This document shows positions 52,388 through 63,398 of a stretch of 64,000 nt of DNA, one piece after another. The notes beneath the pieces are model-generated. The model did not search any database. It saw only the letters and a list, made by a program, of their open reading frames with translations, and was not told where the DNA came from. Positions within the stretch are counted from its first letter, which is position 1. Each line of letters starts with the position of its first letter. The position numbers and the translations under genes are program-made. Source of the stretch: Crossaster papposus (Eukaryota > Echinodermata > Asteroidea > Velatida > Solasteridae); assembly GCA_037893245.1 (NCBI GenBank), contig JBAIAA010000029.1, forward strand, positions 434,001-498,000, read 5' to 3'.

Positions 52388-52785
52388 TAGGTCAAGAAAA
52401 GAAACATTTGTCCTTGTTGATGAAATTAGGTCAAAATATGATTTACGCTTTAAGGAAACATGTAATAAGTTTTTTTTTTTTAAATCAATAAAGTTTAATG
52501 TTGACAACAACATTATGTGTGTGGTTGTGTTTATTTTCTGTGATAAATGGGGGAAAATAATTTTTGAAAATGTTGGTCAAACTACTCCGCCCCTCGAAGG
52601 GAAGCCTCATTAACATAAAACTTCGGGAGGGGTCTGACGAAAATCGAGGCAGAGACTCGCCGCGCTGCTACCCGGCCTATCGTATACTGATTGCGCGCAT
52701 TGCAACAAGTGTCCGTCTTTACATGGTTTTTCATTCAGAATCAGGGTTAAAATACAACAGTTTTCGGTCATGTCGACTAGGTGTG
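52388..52785. other. TRIM fragment and spacer at the start of segmental duplication copy II
   Basis: 52388-52450 (GTCAAGAAAAGAAACATTTG then TCCTTGTTGATGAAATTAGG) equals 9551-9610 with very few changes. It is only the linker/propeller boundary of a TRIM gene and codes for nothing by itself. The rest holds no gene before the THAP remnant. Confidence 0.7.
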
Positions 52786-52974
52786 TAGCTGTTAGGTGTA
52801 GACAAAAATAAGGATGTAGTAAGCCTCTATTTGTTTCCGGCTGATCCTAAATATCTGAGGATTTGGACAGCCAAAGTAAAGCTTACCAGGGCGAAGTGGT
52901 CCGGGCATAGTGATTTTCGGCCCTCTGCAGCGATCATTTTGAGCGGTCGTGTTTCGACCTATAGAGCGCCTGGA
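52770..52974 (+). pseudogene. THAP domain remnant, frame-broken
   Basis: ATG at 52770 gives MSTRCVAVRCRQK then a stop. In a second frame follows VSLYLFPADPKYLRIWTAKV and in a third SALCSDHFERSCFDL. Together these are the hallmark pieces of a THAP zinc finger in the correct order: M-x3-C-x4-C, FP.DP, the invariant Trp, and C-x2-H-F. Two frame changes within 200 bp show it is dead. THAP domains occur in P-element-type transposases and in host factors; nothing downstream decides which. Confidence 0.75.
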
Positions 52975-53453
52975 CCCCATCTTTATTCTCGCTCGGGTCC
53001 GTGTCTGAATAAGAAATACTGTGATTCGAATCAGACGAATCAGTACTCCTTTCGTCGGATTCACCAAAAAACGAAAAAGAACTTTCACGATCGTCCATGT
53101 GAAATTCGATTACCGTGGGTACGTACACACACAACAATGTGTGCGACCGTGGCCACGCGAATCCGTCTCGTGCCTAGACGTCGCGTACCGACTATCCAGA
53201 ATTTGTCCGGGTTGTGCCTCGGTTTACGTCACTCATTTCGAGTGGCCGCGAAATTTAAAAGGGGGGGGGGGTCCATTTTTGGACGGCAAATTACCACACT
53301 AAACGTACACTAGAACCAGTTTTGCTTTTTTTTCACATTGAATACACATAAATCTATTAACTTGTTAAAACAAAAAATGCTTAAGGAAAATGTTACACTG
53401 CATGTTTCCTTTAAAATCTCGCAAATCGCCCATAAATTTATTTGTGGGGGGGG
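52975..53453. other. Non-coding DNA downstream of the THAP remnant
   Basis: G-rich runs (53262-53272, 53444-53457) and no gene. The frame at 52831-53313 is the open third of the broken THAP region and its extension, not a separate gene. Confidence 0.45.
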
Positions 53454-54310
53454 GGGGGTGTAGGCTTGTATTTGTATGAACATTAGGTCAAAATATTATA
53501 ATTGGTTTATCTAAAAAATGACTCAAATCCAGAACTTAGAAAACAATCACATAATAAGAGGACACTTAAAATTCAATCAGTTTGAATATTTTAATAAGTC
53601 GTGTCAAAATTCATTATATACTTTTCCTACATGTGCTTTTTCTAACAGTTCTAAATTTTGCTCTAATATTAGATAGCAAAATATATATATCAGATGGTTG
53701 AACTTAAGTACTCGCACTAGTGCAAACCATAATACACATCAAGTTATATAGTATAAAAATACAAAATCTCTATAATTTTAGAAGATGAAACTAGCTTAAA
53801 TAGTTATAATAAAGAAGTCTAAAGCTAGCAGACAGTGAGAATACCCATATTACACAAATCGTAAACATTGCCTATCGACAATTTCTTTTTTTACACAAAG
53901 CAAAATTAACTTGGTTGAATTTGAAGGATTTACAAAGATTCCAAGCAAAAACCGATTAAGAGATAACCAGGCAGTGGAAATGTTGACAATTCAAATCATT
54001 TTGCACAGTAGTTAGTTTTCCCTGCGCCTTGCAGGTATAAGGAAAGATTCTTCTTGGCCATTTGGGTTAATCACAAGGAAGCCATTTTGGTCGTGTTTCC
54101 TGAATGTATTTTATAAATTGTGAACTGTCGAATGGAATGGTATCAGACTATTTTATCATTCTAGCCTCACTTTTAATATTTTTCATCTTCTAAAATCTCT
54201 ATGATTTTAGAAAATGAAACTAACTTAAATAGTTATGAAGAAATCTAAAGCTAGCAGACAGTGAGAATACCCATACAAAAACAAACACCAAAAAAACAAA
54301 ACAATCGGAT
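53454..54310 (+). repeat. Dispersed AT-rich repeat, copy C
   Basis: It matches 9650-10430 for most of its length and the end of 11750-12480 at its 3' part (CTTCTAAAATCTCTATGATT). No coding capacity. Confidence 0.7.
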
Positions 54311-54394
54311 TTAGAATTATAGGAGCATCCCATGGGGGCCCAGTATGCGCATGCGTTTTTTGACCACGCATTTGACAAAACAGCTGCATATCTA

Positions 54395-57300
54395 ATTAGG
54401 GCGCTGTTCAATATGGAAGTTTGCTCTGATTTTCTCTCAGTTATTTTGACTTTTAAATCCAAATTTATCACTTTTCATGTGTGCCATCCATGAACTTTGT
54501 AACTACTACTGGTCTCTTGAGGAGTCATAGATCAAGGTAGAATGTATTTTGCCTTCAATCTACAAACCACAGCCCGGATTTTTGTGATTTCTGTTCTGTA
54601 CTGGTGTTTTGTTGTTGTGACTTTTAACAACTCGCCCCAGAAATCACCTTTCAACAGGAGTTGTGCATGTAACTCGTTTGGAGATATACTAACTATGGAG
54701 GGCTACGATGACATTCCTGTAGTGGTTGGGAATCGGCCATGGAATATTAATGGATTTCAGGATGTATCCCGCACTCGTGACAATCTGCTACAAATACATG
54801 TGAGACAACAACAACATCATCGAATGCAGTTGACCAAGTTCTGCATGCTGAATGCTCGTAGTATCAAAAACAAGACAGATGAGCTTGTGGATTTTGTGCA
54901 GGAAAATGAACTGGATGTGATCGGGATTTCTGAGACTTGGCTAACTCCAAATGACTCGGCTGTTATAGCTGGTCTAATTCCCGGTGGGTACTCGTTCCAT
55001 CATGTACCACGAGTCAATAAGCGGGGAGGTGGTTTCGGCTTGTTGTACCGAAGTACCATCAGTGTCAAAATCTGCAAGAATGTGAGGATGTTCAGTTCTT
55101 TTGAATCACTGCAGGCGGAGTTGGTGAGTAACGCTACTTCTACTAACTTGGCGATTATTTACCGACCGCCTGGGTCTACCGTTGCATTCAGTACCTTCCT
55201 GGATGAGTTTGCTTGCCTCGTAGACAGCTACCTGTTCAACCAGTCATCGCTTATTATAACAGGTGATTTCAATATTCACATGGACAACTCTTCAGCGGTG
55301 AATCCTTCACAGTTTGCAGATTTGTTATCTGCACATGGACTGCAACAACACATAAATGTAGCAACCCATCAACGTGGCCACATTCTAGATCTACTCATAA
55401 CACGCTGTGATGATCATGATCATTATCTCTCTGACATCCGGATCATTGAAGGAATCTCTGATCACCTTGCAGTTTTGTTTGACGTGCCTTTTCACAAGCC
55501 AGCTGTCCCTACCACAACTGTTGTCTCAAGACACCTCCGCTCGATTGACATGAATGCCATATCCAGTGATATCACAGGTTGTCAGTTAACTGAGTCTGCT
55601 GACTCTGCGGAGGATCCTGCATTTGGAGTAGAAATGTACAACAAAACTTTGCTTGACATTTTGAATAAGCATGCACCAGCCACAAAACGCACCTTCAAAA
55701 TGCGTCCAAATACGGACTGGTATAACAACGAGGTGGCTGAAGCTATATGCAAGCGCAGACAACTAGAGCGTAAATGGAGATCTTCGCGCCTTGAGATTGA
55801 CCGTCAACTGTACTGCACGCAACGTCATCATACTATATCTGTGATTCGGAAAGCAAAGTGTCAGCATTACTCCAGTATAGTTGGCAATTGCTCTGGTGAC
55901 CAGAAACAACTCTTCAAGGTGGTCAATAAGCTGCTCCACAGGAAAACATCCTCTCCCTTGCCAGCACATGATTGTATAAAAGCTACCCTTGCCGGCCAAT
56001 TCAACCAGTTTTTCATTTCCAAGGTGTCGACCATCCGTGCCAATTTACTCCCAACTGCTACAAGTATTGCTGAAACGTCACTATCACAAGGGTCTCCGTA
56101 TTTGTCTACATTCAGAACTGCCTCCCTCGAGGAAATTCGGAAACTTATTCTGAAGACACCCGCGAAATCATGCGAGCTTGATCCGATCCCAACATCAATA
56201 CTGAAGCATTGTGTTGATGCAATTGCTCCTGCAATTACCTGCATCATCAACCAGAGTCTGAGATCTGGGGTCGTGCCATGTACCCTAAAATCAGCACTTG
56301 TGCGACCGTTGCTGAAAAAGTCAAATTTGGATCCTGAGGTCATGCATAACTATCGTCCTGTTTCGAACCTGTCGTACCTCTCCAAGCTACACGAGCGTGT
56401 GGTTTTTACCAGACTGTCTTCGTGTTTACGAACGAATGGTCTCCTTGACAAATACCAGTCAGCTTATCGCCAAAACCACAGTGTTGAAACTCTACTCGCT
56501 CACATGTCAGGCCATATTCTCCAATACATGGACACCGGCAAAGTCACAGCTACCGTTTTGCTAGACCTATCTTCAGCTTTCGATACGGTTGATTACACCA
56601 TACTCATCAATCGTCTTTCTTCGTTGGGGATTAGGGGCACAGCTCTGCAGTGGTTGTCGTCATATCTCGCTGATCGCCAACAATCGGTTTGCATCAAGAA
56701 CGCAAAGTCTGCATCCGTTCCTCTGAGCTGCGGTGTTCCACAGGGATCAGTTGGCGGACCTCTTCTGTTCTCCATATACACCAGTCCACTTGGTAAGATA
56801 ATCCAGAAATACGGCATTCATTACCACTGCTATGCAGATGACATTCAACTTTTTACATCATTCAGCCCACTTTAATCAAGTGCTACAGCTGCCATAATGA
56901 AGCTTGAGGCTTGCATTGATCACATCAGATCATGGATGAACTCCAACTGCCTCAAGCTGAATGATGCCAAATCCTGTTTCATGATGTTTGGCACCAAGAG
57001 CAACCTTGCCGAGTTGAATACTTCATCAATACGCATTGGTGCGAGCTGCATCAGTATATCTGCAACAGCTCGAAACTTGGGGGTCATCTTTGACAGTCAT
57101 GACCTTTAATGATCATATATCCTGCTTATCCAAGTCGGTCAGATTCAATATGAGAAATCTGGGATTCATTCGCAAATACCTGACTCGAACAGCTACGGAA
57201 CAACTTGTGCATGCACTTATTTCTTCTCGACTGGACTTCTGCAACTCCATCCTGTATAACCTGCCCCAGTATCAACTTGACAGACTCCAACGACTTCAAA

Positions 57301-58115
57301 ATTCTGCTGCTAGACTAGTAACACTGACCAAACGTACAGAGCACATCAGTATAGTGCTAAAGTCACTTCATTGGCTACCTGTTCGGAACCGAATCATATT
57401 CAAGATTCTCCTACTTGCGTTCCACATACTTGGTGGATCAGCACCGGCATATCTCACCGAAGCTCTACCTAGGTACATACCAACTCGAAATCTTCGATCA
57501 TCTCAGTCCATCTCTCTGGTTGTTAATCGTTCATTGGGACCCCGCGCCATACATCATTCTGCAGCTTCACTTTGGAACAAATTACCGGCATACATCAGCA
57601 CAGCCACAGTTGGTACTTTCAAGAAACTGTTAAAGACTCACTTATTTCTCATAGAGCCTATTCATAGATAGCATTTGCCTTAAGAGCAACCAAGCATAGC
57701 CCGTAATCTTTCTTACTAGCTTGAAACCCTCCCTTCTACCTTCTCTGTTTGGTGTTTTTCTGTTTTTATCAACCAGATTGTGTGTCTTGTCTATTTACTG
57801 TTAGTCCGTTCATTTGCCCATTTTGTGTGTGTTAACCATGCAGCTCTGTTTGTTAAGTCTCTTTGTCGTGATTGTCTTGCTGTTGCGTTGATTGATGTTC
57901 TGTGTCTGTCATTTAATTTGCTGGGTTTTAATGTATTTTAATTTATAATGTTTATGTGATTGTAATTATTATTTCTTATTGCATAATTTCCTTTTGTAAA
58001 ATACTTATTGGGTTTTAAATTAACATGTTTTACTGTGAAGCGCCTTGAGCGTAAATTTTTGACGGATTTGGCGCTATATAAGAATTGTCTATTATAATTA
58101 GTATTATTATTATGT
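54395..58115 (+). mobile_element. Nearly full-length LINE (Jockey/CR1/L2-like) with endonuclease and RT, broken
   Basis: It sits inside segmental copy II, splitting sequence contiguous near 12.54 kb in copy I. APE-type endonuclease motifs: LNARSIKNKTDEL, GISETWL, IITGDFNIHMD, and ISDHLAVLFDV with the SDH signature. RT motifs: YRPVSNLSYLSKLHERVVF, YQSAYRQNHSVETLL, LLDLSSAFDTVDY, VPQGSVGGPL and YHCYADDIQLF. A TAA at 56873-56875 stops the main frame (54542-56875), the same frame continues at 56876-57109, and a frame change near 57105 leads to the final 190 codons (LHWLPVRNRIIFKILL, SLWNKLPAYI, KKLLKTHLF). The 3' end has AAGCGCCTTGAGCG and GGCGCTATATAAG, then (TTA)n. Confidence 0.9.
54542..57671 (+). 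pseudogene. LINE ORF2 (endonuclease-reverse transcriptase) with one stop and one frameshift
   Basis: The coding part of the element above. Endonuclease residues span about 95-330 of the first frame and the RT about 480-777. Only two disabling changes are seen, so the insertion is fairly young compared with the gypsy element and the 48.8-kb LINE. No upstream ORF1 was recognised; the first 90 codons look unlike a gag-type protein, and the start is uncertain. Confidence 0.85.
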
Positions 58116-58129
58116 GTACCCACTGTTAT

Positions 58130-58690
58130 CGTGTACCCACTATAATGACATCCTGAATCGAGACTAGGCTTAAAAGTAGAATTATAGCTATTATAGAGCT
58201 ATCCAAAAAAGTAACCTACCTGTTGAAAAGCTTACTTGTTGTAAAGATGTGAAGATGTGAATGATTCTAAAACTCCTGTGAAATTATTTCAACTGGCATG
58301 CTGTCATTTTGAAGACAAATAACAAAAGAATGCCATTTCCAAAGATGCGTCGCAGAGGTGCACTTTTAGACATTTTCGCAAATGGTGCGCGCATGAAGCT
58401 ACATGAAGAGCTACATATAAAGCTTTTTAAAAGAATTGTCATTGTGCGAAAACCTGTCTTTTTACTCGTCCCCAACATTATTGCCTATTTTATTGCGAAT
58501 TCAGCTCAGCCTATTAGGCTCTGTCGACACGTATACATCAGATATGTATGGTGACCTGCTCCAACAAAACCCGGAAAAAGTTGACAATTTTAGTTTTTTA
58601 GATTTAGCTTTTTTTCAAAATTCTCTAAGGTTCTCAGCTTTTAAATAGTGTATCATTTACATATGTACCCCCACCCTATCTCCCCTTGCG
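58130..58690 (+). repeat. Dispersed repeat block matching 12560-12989
   Basis: Copy II partner of 12560-12989. Its continuation CTATCTCCCCTTGCGAAAGG at about 58675-58695 is the unoccupied version of the hAT insertion site at 12982. Confidence 0.75.
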
Positions 58691-59135
58691 AAAGGATTAG
58701 TGGTAAAACCCTGACAGGCTAATTACGAGATAAACAGCTTTGAAGTTTAGACAATCGTTTTATTTCTACAAAATCAACAAAAAACACGTTCTGGGTGACG
58801 GATTGTGTTCAAATTTAGTGAGATTGTAGATTAATAGTTTGTGATTCAGGAAAATCCAAAACCTCAAAATGGTAAAATCCACCCTGAAATGACTTCACGA
58901 GTACATTGTAATAAAACACATTGTGCGACTTTGTACGGGTTTACTTGGGACAGGTCACATTTTCTATCCCGATGCCGCATTGTGGCATTTAAGTATCGCG
59001 ATTATCGATGCATCGCATTACACCCCGAATTATACGTTGGCGATGCACTATTTGTTGGTTACTATAATATCAGTTGTAACAAGAGGGAACAAAGAGTGGA
59101 ATTATCTTGGTCACAGCTCTCCCTCTCTCGTTTGT

Positions 59136-59196
59136 TTACTTCTTGACAACTCTCTCAAGGCATGCTGTCACAATGGCTGTCCAACCCGTCTGGTGG
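59136..59196 (-). pseudogene. Duplicated last exon of the GH63 (YMR196W-like) gene
   Basis: 61 nt after an acceptor ATTTCTGCAG encoding SHQTGWTAIVTACLERVVKK plus stop. It is identical in protein to the exon at 15286-15226 and differs by one synonymous base (GTGACAGCA versus GTGACGGCA). No penultimate exon is found upstream at 59.6-60.8 kb, where the sequence differs from copy I, so this copy is an orphan exon. Confidence 0.75.
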
Positions 59197-59199
59197 CTG

Positions 59200-59615
59200 C
59201 AGAAATTATAACGTAAAAGGGAAAGGGAAAAGAGGAACAATTTTTATTAAACTCAAATATAAATTTTTTTCTGCAATATTGATGCACTCAAACTTTTGTT
59301 CATACTAGCCCACGACAACAAAAAGTATTTACAAAAAAGTCCTTCACGCCAAAGGACGTGTATATACACGCAAACTTTTCCAGAGATTCAAAACGGATGA
59401 CGCACTTACGCATAAACACGTCACGAGCAAGGCCGGAAATGTATGTCAGCAGTGAGCAAGGCCAGAAATGCGTGGATGTGCATCCTGGTACCACCGGCCT
59501 GAACCCGCCTCGGATCGAGTTTCGTTAAAAATAATCCCGCGCCTCGGCTCGATGAATGTTTTAATAATCCCGGCATATAAACTGGTTAAGGTCCCTTTAA
59601 AAAGGTCCTCATCAT

Positions 59616-59647
<32 letters not shown>

Positions 59648-60338
59648 ATTTTGTAGCGCTGTCCGAAATGCCGTCTAGAGCTACAGCTACGGCTACAACG
59701 CCGCAAAAATCTAGCCGTAAAAGAAGTTGTCTAGCTCAGGTAAAACAAAATGGCGGCAACACTAACGTTAATTTTGAAGCAAATGTTTATTTTTCAATAA
59801 TAGTGCATTGAGTTGAAACTAACAAATCGACAAATATGTCAATATCATCAGGTATTTCGACTGGCTGTAAACAAACATTGCGTAACATCTAGCAGACGAT
59901 AATTGTTGTAAATTCTTACATCGTAATTTTGCTAACAATAATTCCAGCATCGCTTGGGGGCACAATAACTAGCCGTAGGCCAGTAAATTCAAGTCGCAAA
60001 TACCACTATATAAACACGAGAGAAACTAATTTGAACCACAAGATGGGAGTTTAGGACAGTGTATATTTGTGTAATGAAAAAAAAATGCAAACAATAAAAG
60101 AGCAGTGATTTTTTCTTAATTTTCGATTGATTGATATTTTTAAGAAATCGTATACAAATCTTGAAATAAAAGAGTTTTAGAGTAAAAACATTGAACCCCT
60201 TTAATTTTCACAACAGAATCTTAAACTTTGTAGGCACTTATTTAGTATTTTGTTTTTTATACCGTAGCATTTTTTATAAGAATAAATACAAACTTTAAAG
60301 ACATCCATTTTTATTGCGACATCAATTCAAAAAAAGAA
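59200..60338. other. Non-coding part of copy II with a poly-C run
   Basis: 59618-59647 is an uninterrupted C run of about 30, the counterpart of C runs elsewhere in the window. From about 60000 the sequence again matches 16690 onwards. No gene seen. Confidence 0.55.
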
Positions 60339-61733
60339 ATAATCTGTCTGCTTTACGTTTTATGGACATTTTCCCCCTTAAAATATTCAACAACAATGAT
60401 ATATTTACATGTAGGTCTTGTATGAAACTAATAATGTTTATTATTTCCTGCAATGGAAGGACTATTTTCCTTCAGTGGAAGAATTCAACGAGGTACATAA
60501 TTATGCGCAACAAACATTCCTGCACACTGACAATGTGTCCATTGATAAGGACATAATTTTGGACTTTGTCAACCTACAATGTAGGTCCGTGAACTTGATA
60601 ACAAAAGACTATTTTTATACCAACATTTTATCTGAAAACGCCCCTACCTCCTGCAAAGTACCAGACAGCCATCGTTCTCTATGCGGCTACTACACCAGGC
60701 TGTAATGTTAAACCGTACCTAGCTTGTGGTTGATTGCGAACACAGTCATTTATTGTATCCATGTACTTGAAGAGAGCATTGAGGATTTTGCCTTAAAGGT
60801 AGGGTACACCATCAGTAATTGCTTGAATTATCATGAACGGGTGGATTTAAAGGTAGGATACACCATCAGTAATTGCTTGAATTATCAGGAATGGGTGGAT
60901 GTAAAGGTATATGATACACCATCGGTAATTGCTTGAATTATCATAAATGGGTGGATTTTAAAGGTAGGATACATCATTGGTAATTGCTTGAAATATCAGG
61001 AATGGATGGCTTTAAAGGTAGAATACACCATTGGTAATTGCTTGAATTATCAGGAATGGGTGGATTTAAAGGTATGATACACCAATGGTAATTGCTTAAA
61101 TTATCACGAACGGGTTCATTCGCAATTGCCGTCTGGCGATCTTTAATTTTATTTTGTTATAAAATTCAATTTTTCAGAACAATCTAGAGCAATAATTTTG
61201 CTGGATGCCTACAATCATTATTTGCTTTTATATATGTTCTGATAATTCTGTAGTAAAACGTTTCGATATCTGCAAATAATGTATCCTACCTTTAATATTT
61301 ATTTACACTGTATACATGTACAAATATTTCAGGAAATCAAACTGCATTTCAGGTAAGTTTTTGTTCTTATCCAGCCTCTCAAAGAGAAAAAAAAAGGTAT
61401 TTTCTGCCTAAAACCCACTAATTAGTGCAGCAGGAGTAAAACAGGAGTTGACATTAGGCCTATACCAGCCAGCTAAGACTGGTCCCCTGACTCTACAATT
61501 CCCCTACGTTTATAAATTGCTCTGTTTCATCTTTAAAAATTTATATCTACGCGATTGTTTTTTCCAGCATTTACGAACAAAAACCTTCAAACAAGTCAGT
61601 GTAATAATATTTGCTTTATAATACTTACCCGCTAAATCCATCAATTTTGAACATTTCCTAAACATTCCTGCACACTGAAAATACATGTATGTCCATTGAT
61701 AAGGACATCATTTTGGACTTTGTCAACCTACAA
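60339..61733 (+). repeat. Macrosatellite unit 1 (1395 bp)
   Basis: Starts AATCTGTCTGCTTTACG, runs through the pre-array module to 60785, then a 54-bp minisatellite (60786-61130, about six copies), then a constant tail (TTGCCGTCTGGCGATC… to 61733). The next unit starts AATTTGTCTGCTTTACG at 61734. Confidence 0.88.
60786..61130 (+). repeat. 54-bp minisatellite in macrosatellite unit 1
   Basis: The unit is GGTAGGATACACCATCAGTA, followed by ATTGCTTGAATTATCATGAA and CGGGTGGATTTAAA; CACCATCAG at 60806 and 60860 give the period. Copies vary at a few positions in the same order as in unit 2. Confidence 0.9.
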
Positions 61734-63398
61734 TAATTTGTCTGCTTTACGTTTTATAGACATTTTCCCCCTTAAAATATTCAACAACAATGATATATTT
61801 ACATGTAGGTCTTGTATAAAACTAATAATGTTTATTATTTCATGCAATTGAAGGACTATTTTCCTTCAGTGGAAGAATTCAACGAGGTACAATGTACATA
61901 TGCGCAATAAACATTCCTGCACACTGACAATGTGTCCATTGATAAGGACATAATTTAGGACTTTGTCAACCTACAATGTAGGTCCGTGCACTTGATAACA
62001 AAAGACTAATTTTATACCAACCTTTTTATCTGAAAACGCCCCTACCTCCTGCAAAGTACCAGACAGCCATCGTTCTCTATGCGGCTACTACACCAGGCTG
62101 TAATGTTAAACCGTACCTAGCTTGTGGTTGATTGCGAACACAGTCATTTATTTTATCCATGTACTTGAAGAGAGCATTAAGGATTTTGCCTTAAAGGTAG
62201 GGTACACCATCAGTAATTGCTTGAATTATCATGAACGGGTGGATTGAAGGTAGGATACACCATCAGTAATTGCTTGAATTATCAGGAATGGGTGGATGTA
62301 AAGGTATATGATACACCATCGGTAATTGCTTGAATTATCATAAATGGGTGGATTTTAAAGGTAGGATACATCATTGGTAATTGCTTGAAATATCAGGAAT
62401 GGATGGCTTTAAAGGTAGAATACACCATTGGTAATTGCTTGAATTATCAGGAATGGGTGGATTTAAAGGTATGATACACCAATGGTAATTGCTTAAATTA
62501 TCACGAACGAGTGGATTTAAAGGTAAGATACACCATTGGTAATTGCTTAAATGATCATGAACGGGTGGATATAAAGGTAGGATACACCAATGGTAATTGC
62601 TTGAATTATCAGGAATGGATGGATTTAAAGGTATGATACACCAATGGTAATTGCTTAAATTATCACGAACGAGTGGATTTAAAGGTAAGATACACCATTG
62701 GTAATTGCTTAAATGATCATGAACGGGTGGATATAAAGGTAGGATACACCAATGGTAATTGCTTGAATCATTATGAACGGGTTCATTCGCAATTGCCGTC
62801 TGGCGATCGTTAATTTTATTTTGTTATAAAATTCAATTTTTCAGAACAATCTAGAGCAATAATTTTGCTGGATGCCTACAATCATTATTTACTTTTATAT
62901 ATGTTCTGATAATTCTGTAGTAAAACGTTTCGATATCTGCAAATAATGTATCCTACCTTTAATATTTATTTACACTGTATACATGTACAAATATTTCAGG
63001 AAATCAAACTGCATTTCAGGTAAGTTTTTGTTCTTATCCAGCCTCTCAAAGAAAAAAAAAAGGTATTTTCTGCCTAAAACCCACTAATTAGTGCAGCAGG
63101 AGTAAAACAGGAGTTGACATTAGGCCTATACCAGCCAGCTAAGACTGGTCCCCTGACTCTACAATTCCCCTACGTTTATAAATTGCTCTGTTTCATCTTT
63201 ATAAATTTATATCTACGCGATTGTTTTTTCCAGCATTTACGAACAAAAACCTTCAAACAAGTCAGTGTAATAATATTTGCTTTATAATACTTACCCGCTA
63301 AATCCATCAATTTTGAACATTTCCTAAACATTCCTGCACACTGAAAATACATGTATGTCCATTGATAAGGACATCATTTTGGACTTTGTCAACCTACA
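61734..63398 (+). repeat. Macrosatellite unit 2 (1665 bp)
   Basis: Same layout as unit 1, 270 bp longer because its 54-bp array (about 62190-62790) has five more copies: 270 = 5 x 54. The tail after the array matches unit 1 nearly base for base. Confidence 0.88.
62190..62790 (+). repeat. 54-bp minisatellite in macrosatellite unit 2
   Basis: About eleven copies, including a duplicated three-copy block (the AACGAGTGGATTTAAAGG-type unit appears twice in the same context). The first units are in the same variant order as in unit 1, so unit 2 arose from the same array by internal duplication. Confidence 0.9.

Larger units (their letters stand above)
52388..60785 (+). repeat. Segmental duplication, copy II
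   Basis: Same order and orientation as 9551-17460: TRIM fragment, AT-rich repeat (53454), the 58.1-kb block with the GH63 last exon, and the pre-array module (60000-60785). Extra material relative to copy I: the THAP remnant, the LINE at 54.4-58.1 kb and a different segment at 59580-60000. Missing: the hAT element and the GH63 penultimate exon. Confidence 0.75.

Noticed and set aside
52792..53313. 160-codon plus-strand ORF and 98-codon minus-strand ORF as genes
   Set aside because: The plus frame contains only one third of a THAP domain whose other parts are in different frames; the minus frame is its shadow.
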